Shown in pieces: positions 45,085 to 53,324 of a stretch of 64,000 bases of DNA. Both the position numbers and the translations under genes were made by a program. Source of the DNA: Allokutzneria sp. A3M-2-11 16. Its GTDB lineage: Bacteria > Actinomycetota > Actinomycetes > Mycobacteriales > Pseudonocardiaceae. Under the pieces are notes generated by a model, which did no database searches, was not told the origin of the DNA, and worked only from the letters and a program-made list of their open reading frames with translations. Every line of letters begins with the position of its first letter. Positions within the stretch are counted from its first letter, which is position 1. Location of the stretch: the NCBI RefSeq assembly GCF_024213555.1, contig NZ_JANAVO010000002.1, positions 480,269-544,268 of the forward strand. The letters are read 5' to 3'.

Positions 45085-46095
45085 ATGTCCAACGACATCG
45101 CGGCGTTCGTCGCCGCGCTCCCCAAGACCGAACTGCACGTCCACCTCGTCGGCGCCGCCTCCGTGCCGACTGTTCTGGAACTCGCGCGGCGGCACCCCGA
45201 CGGCGGCGTGCCGACCGATGAAGCGTTGTTGAAGGACTTCTACGTCTTCCGGGACTTCGCGCACTTCCTGGACGTGATCCTCGCGGTGAGCGCGCTGGTG
45301 CGCACCGGCGAGGACATCGTGACCCTGGTGACCGGTCTCGCCCGCGACCTCGCGCTGAGCACGGTCCGCTACGCCGAGGTCACCGTGACGCCGCACCTGC
45401 ACCTGCTGGCCGGGATCGAGCCGGACGAGCTGGCCGAGGCGCTGGAGACCGGCCGCAAACGGGCGTTCGACGAGCACGGCGTGCTGCTGGCCTGGATCTT
45501 CGACATCCCCGGCGAGAAGGGTCGCGCCGCCGGGGCCACCACCGTGCGGTGGGCGCTCCGGCACCGTCCACAAGGGACAGTGGCGTTCGGGCTCGGCGGA
45601 CCGGAGATCGGCGTGGGGCGGGCGCAGTTCGCCTCGATGTTCACCCTCGCCAGGGAGGCGGGGCTGCACAGCGTGCCGCACGCCGGGGAGACCACGGGCC
45701 CGGCGACGATCTGGTCCGCCGTGCACGACCTGGGCGCGGAGCGGATCGGCCACGGCATCTCGTCGATCCACGACCCGCGCCTGGTGGAGTACCTGGCGGA
45801 GCGGCGGATCGCGCTGGAGGTGTGCCCCACGTCGAACCTGCGCACCCGCGCGGTGCGGGCCATCGGCGAGCACCCGCTGCCGAGGCTGGTCCAGGCCGGA
45901 GTGGTCGTCACGCTGAACACCGACGACCCCGGCATGTTCGACACCGACCTCAACCGCGAATACCTGTTGTGCCACACCGAGTTCGGCTTCGGCAGGAACG
46001 ATCTCGCGGAGCTGGCCCGCAACGGTGTGCGCGCCTCGTTCTGCGGCGAGGACGTGCGGAGGCGACTCCTCGCGGAGATCGACGCGGTGGTCTGA
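45085..46095 (+). CDS. add: Adenosine deaminase family protein
   Basis: Metal-dependent purine deaminase of 336 residues. The zinc ligands are in TELHVHLVGAAS (His18, His20), the substrate loop in VPHAGETTG, then IGHGISSI, VCPTSN and LNTDDPGMF with the Asp ligand. The usual HLHLEG reads HVHLVG, replacing the Glu after the second His. The sequence therefore fits the broader family: adenosine, adenine or aminodeoxyfutalosine deaminase. The nearby secreted nucleoside hydrolase favours nucleoside salvage. GGAAGG lies about 12 nt before the ATG at 45085. Confidence 0.85.
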   Translation: MSNDIAAFVAALPKTELHVHLVGAASVPTVLELARRHPDGGVPTDEALLKDFYVFRDFAHFLDVILAVSALVRTGEDIVTLVTGLARDLALSTVRYAEVTVTPHLHLLAGIEPDELAEALETGRKRAFDEHGVLLAWIFDIPGEKGRAAGATTVRWALRHRPQGTVAFGLGGPEIGVGRAQFASMFTLAREAGLHSVPHAGETTGPATIWSAVHDLGAERIGHGISSIHDPRLVEYLAERRIALEVCPTSNLRTRAVRAIGEHPLPRLVQAGVVVTLNTDDPGMFDTDLNREYLLCHTEFGFGRNDLAELARNGVRASFCGEDVRRRLLAEIDAVV

Positions 46096-46118
46096 CGCGC
46101 TGGTCTGACTCGCTGGCG

Positions 46119-46147
46119 GAGCCCGGTCGCCGAGCGCGACCGGGCTC
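46119..46147. terminator. Bidirectional terminator between add and the methyltransferase
   Basis: GAGCCCGGTCGC (46119-46130) and GCGACCGGGCTC (46136-46147) form a perfect 12-bp stem with a 5-nt loop, between the convergent stops at 46095 and 46154. Confidence 0.85.
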
Positions 46148-46153
46148 ACGGCG

Positions 46154-46795
46154 TCAGCGGCGGGGACGGCGGCAGACGTAGGTGATGGCGGGCGGGAGGT
46201 TCGCCCAGACCACGCGGGTCAGCAGGACCTCGTCGAAGGTGGCTTCGAGGAGACGGCGGAACCGGCGGGCGTTGTCCATGCCCAGCGCGTGCACGTACGC
46301 GAACGTGGTGAACACGCCGTGCGGGTGCAGCGTCTCCGCGACGTGGCCGAGGATCTCGCGCTGGCCCTGCTCGCCGATCAGCGCCCACGGCAGGCCGCTG
46401 ACCACCGAGTCGACCGCGTCGACGCCGCGGTCGGCGAGGAGTTTGCCCAGCTCGGTGGCGTTGGCGTTGAGGACCTCCATGTGCGGGTAGTTCTCCCGCA
46501 GGTGCCCGGCCAGCTCCTCGTCCAGCTCCACCGCCAGGTAGCGGCCGCGCGTGCCGAGGCGGGCCGAGATGCCGTCGCTGACCGCACCGCTGCCCGCGCC
46601 CAGCTCGACGACGACCGGGTCGCCGGAGCCGGGGATGACCGAGGCCAGCCGGGCGGCCAGCGCGGGGGAACTGGGCCACACGCCACCGATCAGACTGGGG
46701 CGGCGCAGGACGGCCTGGAAGAACACGCGGGACGCGTTGCGAGAGCTCGACACCCCTCCTAGCCTGCCCTGTCGCCCCTGAGAGATGCCAACCAC
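46154..46795 (-). CDS. SAM-dependent methyltransferase (phospholipid N-methyltransferase-like)
   Basis: Class I methyltransferase of about 213 residues. SAM motif I is VVVELGAGSGAVSDGI. The acidic end of the second strand is YLAVELDEELAG, and motif IV is SVVSGLPWALI. The N-terminal RVFFQAVLRRPSLIGGVWPSSPALA is characteristic of PmtA-like phospholipid N-methyltransferases. The start is unsettled: GTG at 46795 or GTG at 46753, both with GGAGG directly against them. It follows the nucleoside hydrolase gene on the same strand by 6 bp. Confidence 0.78.
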   Translation of the reverse strand: MVGISQGRQGRLGGVSSSRNASRVFFQAVLRRPSLIGGVWPSSPALAARLASVIPGSGDPVVVELGAGSGAVSDGISARLGTRGRYLAVELDEELAGHLRENYPHMEVLNANATELGKLLADRGVDAVDSVVSGLPWALIGEQGQREILGHVAETLHPHGVFTTFAYVHALGMDNARRFRRLLEATFDEVLLTRVVWANLPPAITYVCRRPRR

Positions 46796-46801
46796 CCTCC
46801 T

Positions 46802-47731
46802 TTAAGGAGCGCTGACCAGCATGTCTTCGATGATCTTCGCGATGGCGGACTTCTCGGTCGCGAGCTTCAAGTAGGCGTGGTCACGGGTCGCCGGGCAGAC
46901 CCACTCGTTCGCCCCACCGGCACCGATGCGGTTCGAGCCACCGCGCACCTCGGTGAAGTGCTTCGCGCCGCGCACCGCGTAGTACATCGGCAGCACGTCC
47001 CACAGCTCACCGTCGACGCCAGCGCCGAAACCGATGCGGAAGGTCTCCGCTAGTGGGGTCGCTCCAGTGATCCGCTTGCCGAAGGACACCGAGAGCTCTC
47101 CGCCGCTGAACACCACAGGAGTCGGCCAGTCGTGCACTACGCGCGCGGTCGCCGCCGGGTCGAGCGCGAAGTTGAATTCCGGCTCGGTGGTGCTGCGCGG
47201 GTACTGGCCGCCCATCACGATCAGCCGGGAAACCTTCCTGCGCACCAGATCCGCGTCAGTGTTCAACAGGTTGCGCAGGTTCGTCGTGGCGCCCAAGGAG
47301 ACCACTACGACACTGCGGTCCTTTTGTGTGGCAAGCAGCTTGCGGTAGAGCGCGGTCGCTTCGGGTGCCGCGCTACCGCCTTGTAAGTCATGCGGGAACT
47401 TCTTCGCGAGCTGTGGCGCGTAGTTATGCGCGAACTCCTCGCACGTGGAGTTGTCCGTCGGCTTGAGAACACCGATCGGGATGTTCGGGTGCTTGTAGTG
47501 CGTGTTGACCACATCCACCGCAGCCGCGCCCGCATCGCCCCGCGTGTCGACCATGACGCCGAGCAGCTTCGCCTCGCCCTTGCTGTGCATGAGGTTGGCC
47601 ATCGCGAGCGCGGGAACGTCGTCCACCGCGGCACAGATGTCCGTGTCGATGATCAGGGGCACCGGGGCGGGGTGGGCGGCCGGGACGACGAGCGTCGCGG
47701 CCACCGCCACCGCGCTGAGGATGGTGAGCAC
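46802..47731 (-). CDS. Secreted inosine/uridine-preferring nucleoside hydrolase
   Basis: Protein of 309 residues. The N-terminal hydrophobic leader (LTILSAVAVAATLVVPAAHP) indicates export. The nucleoside hydrolase signature follows: IIDTDICAAVDDVPAL with the Asp cluster that binds calcium, then VVVSLGATTNLRNLL and EFNFALDPAATARV. The usual DTDxGxDDA reads DTDICAAVDD, retaining the key Asp residues. It should cleave nucleosides to base plus ribose outside the membrane. Together with the divergent-side deaminase it supports scavenging of nucleosides. Confidence 0.85.
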   Translation of the reverse strand: MLTILSAVAVAATLVVPAAHPAPVPLIIDTDICAAVDDVPALAMANLMHSKGEAKLLGVMVDTRGDAGAAAVDVVNTHYKHPNIPIGVLKPTDNSTCEEFAHNYAPQLAKKFPHDLQGGSAAPEATALYRKLLATQKDRSVVVVSLGATTNLRNLLNTDADLVRRKVSRLIVMGGQYPRSTTEPEFNFALDPAATARVVHDWPTPVVFSGGELSVSFGKRITGATPLAETFRIGFGAGVDGELWDVLPMYYAVRGAKHFTEVRGGSNRIGAGGANEWVCPATRDHAYLKLATEKSAIAKIIEDMLVSAP

Positions 47732-47775
47732 GCGCAGAGACTAAGCGCGGCCGACAACGATCACCAGGTTCGCCG

Positions 47776-47883
47776 GTCTTCAAGTACCCCACACCCCCCT
47801 CTCAGCGGTCGCTAACTGCTACTAACCCCGGGGTTAGTGGCGGTTAGCGACGGTTTCAGGTGGGGTTCGGTGTACTTGAAGAC
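47776..47883. repeat. Nested-palindrome repeat, copy C (108 bp)
   Basis: Perfect ends GTCTTCAAGTAC (47776-47787) and GTACTTGAAGAC (47872-47883). The middle stem is GTCGCTAAC (47808-47816) / GTTAGCGAC (47843-47851). The centre is an 18-nt perfect palindrome ACTAACCCCGGGGTTAGT (47821-47838). Both inner stems differ from copy A in sequence yet still pair. It lies between the nucleoside hydrolase start and the hydrolase stop at 47924. Confidence 0.88.
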
Positions 47884-47923
47884 GTCCCAACCACTGGGCG
47901 GAGCAGGTTCGTGGACTGCGCGA

Positions 47924-48595
47924 TCAGAGGGCGGCCAGGATCGCGGCGAGCTCCTTGGGAGTCGTGATCATGGGCCAGTGACCCGTGTCGATGTCCACGC
48001 GCTTCCACGCGGGCGGAACGAACTGCTGGAACCGGGGCATGCCCGTCGCGACGAGTCCGCGGAAGTCGTCGCACGCAATCACGACGCGCTCGAACGCCTG
48101 CTCCTTGTCACTGATCCGCAGCGGTTGCTCGTACGAGCCGTAGGGGTGACCGACCGCCTTGGTGCTCAGGAAGTCGTAGGTGTCCTTATCGATGCCCGCG
48201 TCCTGGCTCAGCGCCTCGAAGGACGGGAACGGGAAGCGGTCGTCGACGTTCGGGATCGGGCCGCTGAAGTCCAACATCGACTCACCGTTCTCGAACGGCG
48301 CCGAGTCGAGGTAGACCAGCTTCGCCAGCCGCTCGCCCACGCGGTCGGCCACGCCGGTGATCACCATGCCCGCGTAGCTGTGCCCGACCAGCACCACGTC
48401 CTCGCGGTCGCCGATCACGGCGGTCACGTCGGCGATGTGCGTCTCCAGGTCGATCGAGGCCGCGTCACCGCCGCCGTCCAGGCCGCTGAGCGTCACCGCG
48501 TGCACCTCGTGGCCCTCCGCCCGCAGCAGGTCAGCGACCTCCGCGTAGGCCCAACCACCGATCCAGGCACCGGGAACCAGCACGTAAGTGGTCAT
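47924..48595 (-). CDS. Alpha/beta hydrolase (EstC/salicylate-esterase-like)
   Basis: Cytosolic hydrolase of 223 residues of the small lipase/esterase group related to plant methylesterases and EstC. The N-terminus TTYVLVPGAWIGGWAYAEVA gives the oxyanion loop. The nucleophile is Ser in LVGHSYAGMV. The Asp is in the KLVYLDSAPF / TGHWP region, with His in DTGHWPMIT near the C-terminus. GAGGAG precedes the ATG at 48595. The gene is divergent to a WYL regulator with an inverted-repeat operator in the 82-bp spacer, so the regulator likely controls it. The substrate is unknown. Confidence 0.88.
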   Translation of the reverse strand: MTTYVLVPGAWIGGWAYAEVADLLRAEGHEVHAVTLSGLDGGGDAASIDLETHIADVTAVIGDREDVVLVGHSYAGMVITGVADRVGERLAKLVYLDSAPFENGESMLDFSGPIPNVDDRFPFPSFEALSQDAGIDKDTYDFLSTKAVGHPYGSYEQPLRISDKEQAFERVVIACDDFRGLVATGMPRFQQFVPPAWKRVDIDTGHWPMITTPKELAAILAAL

Positions 48596-48642
48596 CTCGT
48601 GTCTCCTCGCTCGTCGTCGTCGGGAGAACCGTAAAATCAAAA

Positions 48643-48661
48643 CCGGACAGAACACGTCCGG
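48643..48661. promoter_or_regulatory. Putative WYL-regulator operator (CCGGAC-N7-GTCCGG)
   Basis: CCGGAC (48643-48648) and GTCCGG (48656-48661) form a perfect dyad inside an AT-richer 30 bp, between the hydrolase start (48595) and the regulator start (48678). The outer AATC/GATT bases extend the symmetry. Confidence 0.6.
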
Positions 48662-48677
48662 ATTAAGGTTGTGACCC

Positions 48678-49637
48678 GTGCCACATCCCACCACCCGGCT
48701 CCTGGCCATGCTGGAGCTGCTCCAGGCGCACCACCACCTGCTCGGCCGAGAGCTGGCGGAGCGGCTCGGTGTCGACGAGCGCACGGTCCGCCGCTACGCC
48801 AGCAGGCTGGCCGAGTTCGGCGTCCCGGTGGAGGCCGACCGCGGCCGGTACGGCGGTTACCGGCTGCGCCCCGGTTACAAGCTGCCGCCGCTGATGCTGA
48901 GCAACGATGAGGCCGTCGCGGTCACCTTGGGGCTCACCGCCTGCAAACGGATCGGTTTGGCGACAACGGAGCCCGCGGTCGACAGTGCCCTCGCGAAGAT
49001 CCAACGCGTTCTCCCGCCCGCACTGCGCGAACGCACACAAGCAGTCCAAGAAGCGCTGGGATTCACGCTGCTCCCCCGTGAGAGCAAAGCTCCGGACACG
49101 GACACGTTGTTGGTCGTAGGCGAAGCCGTGCGCCGTAGGACACGCGTGCACCTCCGCTACCGGTCGTGGCGCGAAGAGGAGTCCGAGCGCGAACTGGACC
49201 CCTACGGCGTGGTCTTCCATTCCGGGCGTTGGTACGTCACGGGCCACGATCACCGCCACGGCGAGCTGCGCACGTTCAGGCTCGATCGCGTGCAGTCGGT
49301 TTCGTTGCAGGACAAGACGTTCGAGATACCCACGGACTTCAACGCGGTCGAGCACGTCACGCGGTCACTGGCGGGCGTGCTGTACACGTGGGAGGTCGAA
49401 GTTGTCGTAGAGGGCCCAGTCGACGCAGTGCGCAAACGCATCCCGCCTACGACAGGAACAGTGGTCGAAGAGCACGGCGTAGTCCTTCTGCGCACGCGCG
49501 CGGAGAAGCTGGACGGCATGGCGCGAATGCTCGCGAGCCTGGAATGGCCGTTCGTCATCCGCAAGCCCGTCGAGCTTCGCGCCGCGTTGCTCGACTTCTC
49601 CCGCCACCTGGCGAAATTGGCCGAGCGGGCGCCTTAA
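48678..49637 (+). CDS. WYL-domain transcriptional regulator (YafY/DeoR-like)
   Basis: Protein of 319 residues. The N-terminal DeoR-type helix-turn-helix reads RLLAMLELLQAHHHLLGREL then AERLGVDERTVRRYASRLAE, with the wing VEADRGRYGGYRL. The WYL domain (~140-230) contains RVHLRYRSWREEESERELDP, FHSGRWYVTGHDHRHGELRT and RLDRV. A C-terminal WCX-like extension follows. The start is a GTG at 48678. It is divergent to an alpha/beta hydrolase whose expression it likely controls. The ligand sensed by WYL domains is usually a nucleic acid or a small molecule and cannot be told here. Confidence 0.9.
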   Translation: MPHPTTRLLAMLELLQAHHHLLGRELAERLGVDERTVRRYASRLAEFGVPVEADRGRYGGYRLRPGYKLPPLMLSNDEAVAVTLGLTACKRIGLATTEPAVDSALAKIQRVLPPALRERTQAVQEALGFTLLPRESKAPDTDTLLVVGEAVRRRTRVHLRYRSWREEESERELDPYGVVFHSGRWYVTGHDHRHGELRTFRLDRVQSVSLQDKTFEIPTDFNAVEHVTRSLAGVLYTWEVEVVVEGPVDAVRKRIPPTTGTVVEEHGVVLLRTRAEKLDGMARMLASLEWPFVIRKPVELRAALLDFSRHLAKLAERAP

Positions 49638-49657
49638 AAGAACGGCACCATGTGCCC

Positions 49658-50104
49658 ATGTCGAAGACCGCGTCCGCATGCATGATCGTCCGCGCACCCG
49701 CGACAAAGGCGTTCCAAGCCTTCGCCGACCCGGCCGTGACCACGCGGTTCTGGTACAGCAAGAGCAGCGGGCCGATGGTCTCGGGCGCGACGCTGCGCTG
49801 GGAGTGGGAGACCTACGGCGCGTCGGCCGAGGTCCACGTCAAGGAGGTCGACGAGGGTCGGCTGATCCGGTTCGAGTGGGGCAACTACGAGCAGCCGACC
49901 ACAGTCGAGCTGAAGTTCACCCCGCGCACGGCGGACGCCACCTTCGTCGAGGTCACCGAAACCGGCTTCACCGGCTCAGATGACGACGCCTTCCAATGGG
50001 TCAACGACACCGTCGGTGGCTTCACGACCGCGCTGTGCGCGATGAAGGCCCTACTGGAGCACGGCATCGAACTCAACGCGGTCCCCGACCACCATCCCGT
50101 CTAG
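49658..50104 (+). CDS. SRPBCC/AHSA1-type protein
   Basis: Protein of 148 residues with the START-like helix-grip fold. It starts with MSKTASACMIVRAPATKAFQ, followed by AFADPAVTTRFWYSK, a beta sheet (TLRWEWETYGASAEVHVKEV, RLIRFEWGNYE, FVEVTETGF) and a long C-terminal helix (VGGFTTALCAMKALLEHGIE). Such proteins bind hydrophobic ligands or act as polyketide-type cyclases or Hsp90-activator-like factors. The ATG at 49658 follows the WYL regulator stop by 20 bp, so the two may be co-transcribed. Confidence 0.85.
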   Translation: MSKTASACMIVRAPATKAFQAFADPAVTTRFWYSKSSGPMVSGATLRWEWETYGASAEVHVKEVDEGRLIRFEWGNYEQPTTVELKFTPRTADATFVEVTETGFTGSDDDAFQWVNDTVGGFTTALCAMKALLEHGIELNAVPDHHPV

Positions 50105-50108
50105 CGGT

Positions 50109-51323
50109 CTAGAAGGCGTCCAGCAGCCCTGGACGTGGCCCTGCGAAGGCCGCGTCCAGCAACGCGTCCGTGCGGCCGTCACCGCCGTAGAGCAGGTCAT
50201 ACCGACGCAGCGCCGCCGTGCTCGCTCCGCCGCCGTAGAGCGTCGCGAGCCCGCGGCTGCCGATGACCACCTCGCCGCTGCCTCCTGGCTCCAACGTCGC
50301 CGAGCCCGCCGCCACCATCAGGCGGTGCGGTCCCGCGTTCCACGGACACACCTCGTCCACGATCTCCAGGTCCACGGTCGCCCGCAGCTCCGGCCACCCA
50401 CGCGCCGCGATCGCCGCAGGCGCGTCCACGAGGCGCAGCATCCACGCATCCATCGACGCGCGCTCCAAATGCACGGGCAGCCCCCACACAAGCTCGTCGG
50501 GCACGGCCAGGCGCAGCTCCGTCGTAGGCGCCACGGTGCCCCAACTGCCGAACTGCGCAAGCAACGTCGTCAGTGCGCGCTCGGTCAACGTGATCAGGTC
50601 GGTGACTACGAGCTTCGCACCGAGGCCGTAGTTGTCCGTGCGCTGCCAGCTCGCATAGCCCTCCGCGCCGTCTGGTCCCTCCACCAACGTCATGCGGTAC
50701 TCGTCGAGCACTTCGGCTGGAGTCGCCTTGAAGAGCGGCCCACTGCGCTCCATCAGGCCGTTCCCGGCGCGGGCGTAGGCGCGGTAGACCTCTTCCACCA
50801 CAGGGAAGTCCTCGACCGTCACGGGGCGCACGGTCACACCGGGCGCGAGCCGCACCGACTGCAAGGCCGTTGTGGGAACGCGTTCGTCCACGATCGCGCC
50901 GACCTGTTCCCAACCGAGCTTGCGGTAGAGACCCGGCACGCTCGGCATCAACGTGCTGATCACCGCACCACGGTCCCGGGCGGCGCCGAGCAGGTGCTTG
51001 AGCAGCTTCTGCGCGACTCCGCCACCGCGGTACTCGGGCGCCACCGCGACGCCCGCGATGCCGCTGGTGGGCACGAGCCGCCCACCGAACCACTGGCCCT
51101 GTTCGCGGTCCGCGGCGTCCGCGACGAGGGTGCCCCGTTCGTCGAACACACCCCACCAATTCACGCCCGCGTGGTCCGCGATCGCCGGCAATGTGGCCTT
51201 GACCTGGGACAACGACTGGGTTCGACCAAACGCGACCCGGTTGAGCTCGTAGCGGGCGGGCACGTCTTCGTCGGCAAGCGGTCGGATCGTCAGCTCCACG
51301 CGCTCATTGTTGTGCAGCGGCAC
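50109..51323 (-). CDS. Eis-like GNAT N-acetyltransferase
   Basis: Protein of about 404 residues. Tandem GNAT domains (acetyl-CoA loop AVAPEYRGGGVAQKLLKHLL near residue 95) are followed by an SCP2-like C-terminal domain (DVDL/ELRATVDLEIVDEVCPW, ATLEPGGSGEVVIGSRGLAT). The C-terminal carboxylate (GLLDAF) is the active-site base in Eis enzymes, which acetylate aminoglycosides or peptides at several amines. The start is GTG at 51323 or GTG at 51299. The longer form overlaps the end of the methyltransferase by 20 nt. Whether it gives drug resistance cannot be said from sequence. Confidence 0.88.
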   Translation of the reverse strand: MPLHNNERVELTIRPLADEDVPARYELNRVAFGRTQSLSQVKATLPAIADHAGVNWWGVFDERGTLVADAADREQGQWFGGRLVPTSGIAGVAVAPEYRGGGVAQKLLKHLLGAARDRGAVISTLMPSVPGLYRKLGWEQVGAIVDERVPTTALQSVRLAPGVTVRPVTVEDFPVVEEVYRAYARAGNGLMERSGPLFKATPAEVLDEYRMTLVEGPDGAEGYASWQRTDNYGLGAKLVVTDLITLTERALTTLLAQFGSWGTVAPTTELRLAVPDELVWGLPVHLERASMDAWMLRLVDAPAAIAARGWPELRATVDLEIVDEVCPWNAGPHRLMVAAGSATLEPGGSGEVVIGSRGLATLYGGGASTAALRRYDLLYGGDGRTDALLDAAFAGPRPGLLDAF

Positions 51324-52026
51324 GCACTCCGACCACTAGAAATGACGGCAGCACCGCGAGGAACCGGTCACGCGATCCCCGCTCGGCCTGCTCAGCGAGC
51401 CAACCGTCAGCATCCGATGGGGCGATCTGCCGCAGCAGTGGTGCGAGCGCGGCATGATCGGTGTACACCGCCGCTTGGACCTCCACACGTACATCGGTGA
51501 AGCCGTTGTCCAGCAACAGCTCCCGGTACTTCAAGCCGCCGTTCGACGTGGACATCCGCTGGGCGTAGGCGCGCAGCAGCGAACGGGTCAGCTCGGGATC
51601 GTCGGAGGCCACGGCCCACATGTCGTAGTCCTGGCCGATCAGCGCGATCCGGCCCCGCGGCACGAGCACCCGGCGTGCCTCCGCCAATGCCCGCGACGGC
51701 TCGGCGAGCAGGTGGTACAGCCGCTGCGCGCGATAGCAGTCCACAGAGGATGATTCGACCGGCAGGCTCTCCGCGGTCCCCTGGCGAAAATCGCACGAAG
51801 GAAACCATTCGCGGGCGAAGGACAACGCATCACCGGCGTCGACCCCGATCGCCCGCGCGCCCAGCGAAGTCAGCTCGGCGACCGCGTGGCCCGTTCCGCA
51901 CCCCACGTCGAGCACGACCTCATCCGGCTTCACCGCCAGGAGTTCGTGTGAGCGCTCCCTCAGCGCCTTGCCCTGCGGCATGCGCTCGGTCTGGTCCCAA
52001 AACGGCGGCTGAGTCACGCCGTCCAC
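51304..52026 (-). CDS. SAM-dependent methyltransferase
   Basis: Protein of 240 residues. Motif I is VVLDVGCGTGHAVAEL, motif II is IGVDAGDALSFA, motif III is VDCYRAQRLYHLL, and RVLVPRGRIALIGQDYDMW is the post-motif. The fold is that of class I small-molecule methyltransferases (Methyltransf_11). The ATG at 52026 gives MDGVTQPPFWDQTERMPQGK, a plausible substrate-proximal N-terminus, and is the only start that keeps it. This means 107 bp of overlap with the 3' end of the MFS gene, far more than usual here. Both genes are on the same strand. Confidence 0.85.
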   Translation of the reverse strand: MDGVTQPPFWDQTERMPQGKALRERSHELLAVKPDEVVLDVGCGTGHAVAELTSLGARAIGVDAGDALSFAREWFPSCDFRQGTAESLPVESSSVDCYRAQRLYHLLAEPSRALAEARRVLVPRGRIALIGQDYDMWAVASDDPELTRSLLRAYAQRMSTSNGGLKYRELLLDNGFTDVRVEVQAAVYTDHAALAPLLRQIAPSDADGWLAEQAERGSRDRFLAVLPSFLVVGVRAAAQQ

Positions 52027-53254
52027 TATGCGCGATCAGCATCGACAACGCGGCAGCCAGCACGCTCAAGCACGCGGCGACATACCAAGCCACGGTGTAC
52101 TCACCGAGCGAATCGCGAACCAGACCCGCCGCCGTCGCCGCGATCGCCGCACCGACCTGGTGTGAGGCGAAGACCCAACCGAAGACAACGGCACCATCCG
52201 CGCCGAAATGCTCACGGCACAGCGCCACGGTCGGCGGCACCGTAGCCACCCAGTCCAAGCCGTAGAAGATGATGAACACCAACATGCTCGGGTGCGCGGT
52301 CGCGTCGAACAGGCTGGGCAGGATCGCCAACGACACACCCCGCAGCCCGTAGTAGATCCCGAGCAGCACACGCGAGTCGATCCGGTCCGTCAGCCAACCG
52401 GAGAACACTGTGCCCGCGATGTCGAAGATGCCCACGAGCGCGAGCAGGCCCGCCGCAGCCGTACTAGGCATGCCGTGGTCGTGCGCAGCGGGAATGAAGT
52501 GCGTACCCACCAAGCCGTTCGTAGTCATCCCACAGATCGCGAAACCACCCGCGAGGTACCAGAACGCCTTAGTGCGAGCTGCGGAGAACAGTGCACGAAC
52601 AGCCCGCCGAGCCGCCCCTTTTACGGGCGCGGGCGGTGCCGATACGGGACCTGGAGCGCCGTAGGCGGTCAAACCGACCTCGCCGGGGTGATCGCGCAAC
52701 AGCCACAACACGAGCGGAACCACCGCCAGCGCCGCGAAGGCCACGGTAAGCGAGGCGAACCGCCACGTGCCCTGCTCCACGATCAGCGCGAGCAGCGGAA
52801 GAAACACCAACTGCCCGGCAGCGCCACCCGCGGTGAGCACTCCGGTCACGATGCCGCGGTGCTTGACGAACCACCGGTTGGTCACGGTCGCCACGAACGC
52901 CAACGCCATCGATCCCGTGCCGAGGCCGACGAAGACACCCCAGAACAGGATGAGCTGCCAGGACTGCGCCATGAACACCGTGAGGCCGCTGCCCGCGGCG
53001 ACGAGAAGCAGCGCCCAAGCCACGACCTGCCGGATGCCGAAGCGGTCCATCAGCGCGGCGGCGAACGGTGACGTCAGGCCGTAGAGCAGCAGGTTGATCG
53101 AGACGGCGAGCGAGATCGTGCTCAGCGGCCAGCCGAACTCCTCGTGCAGCGGGTTGATCATCACTCCGGGGGTGGCCCGGAACCCGGCCGCGCCCACCAG
53201 CGCGATGAAGGCGATGGCGGCCACGAGCCAGGCGCGATGCGGTCTGTGCTTCAC
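51920..53254 (-). CDS. MFS transporter (oxalate/formate antiporter-like)
   Basis: Major facilitator with 12 helices, about 444 residues from the GTG at 53254. The first cytoplasmic motif is MDRFGIRQVVAW; TDRIDSRVLLGIYYGLRG is the corresponding loop in the second half. The pattern FRATPGVMINPLHEEFGWPL is that of the monocarboxylate/oxalate-formate branch. GAGG lies about 8 nt before 53254; a TTG at 53305 or GTG at 53281 would be longer. The C-terminus carries about 25 extra residues (AAVLGPDRAHAAGQ and on) that overlap the methyltransferase. It is divergent to an AraC-type regulator. Confidence 0.87.
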   Translation of the reverse strand: MKHRPHRAWLVAAIAFIALVGAAGFRATPGVMINPLHEEFGWPLSTISLAVSINLLLYGLTSPFAAALMDRFGIRQVVAWALLLVAAGSGLTVFMAQSWQLILFWGVFVGLGTGSMALAFVATVTNRWFVKHRGIVTGVLTAGGAAGQLVFLPLLALIVEQGTWRFASLTVAFAALAVVPLVLWLLRDHPGEVGLTAYGAPGPVSAPPAPVKGAARRAVRALFSAARTKAFWYLAGGFAICGMTTNGLVGTHFIPAAHDHGMPSTAAAGLLALVGIFDIAGTVFSGWLTDRIDSRVLLGIYYGLRGVSLAILPSLFDATAHPSMLVFIIFYGLDWVATVPPTVALCREHFGADGAVVFGWVFASHQVGAAIAATAAGLVRDSLGEYTVAWYVAACLSVLAAALSMLIAHSGRRDSAAVLGPDRAHAAGQGAEGALTRTPGGEAG

Positions 53255-53324
53255 CGGTTGAGCCTCAACCAGCGGTTTCACCGGGACGAGTGGCCTGATG
53301 GCCAACCTGTGTCAGGATCGGGCC

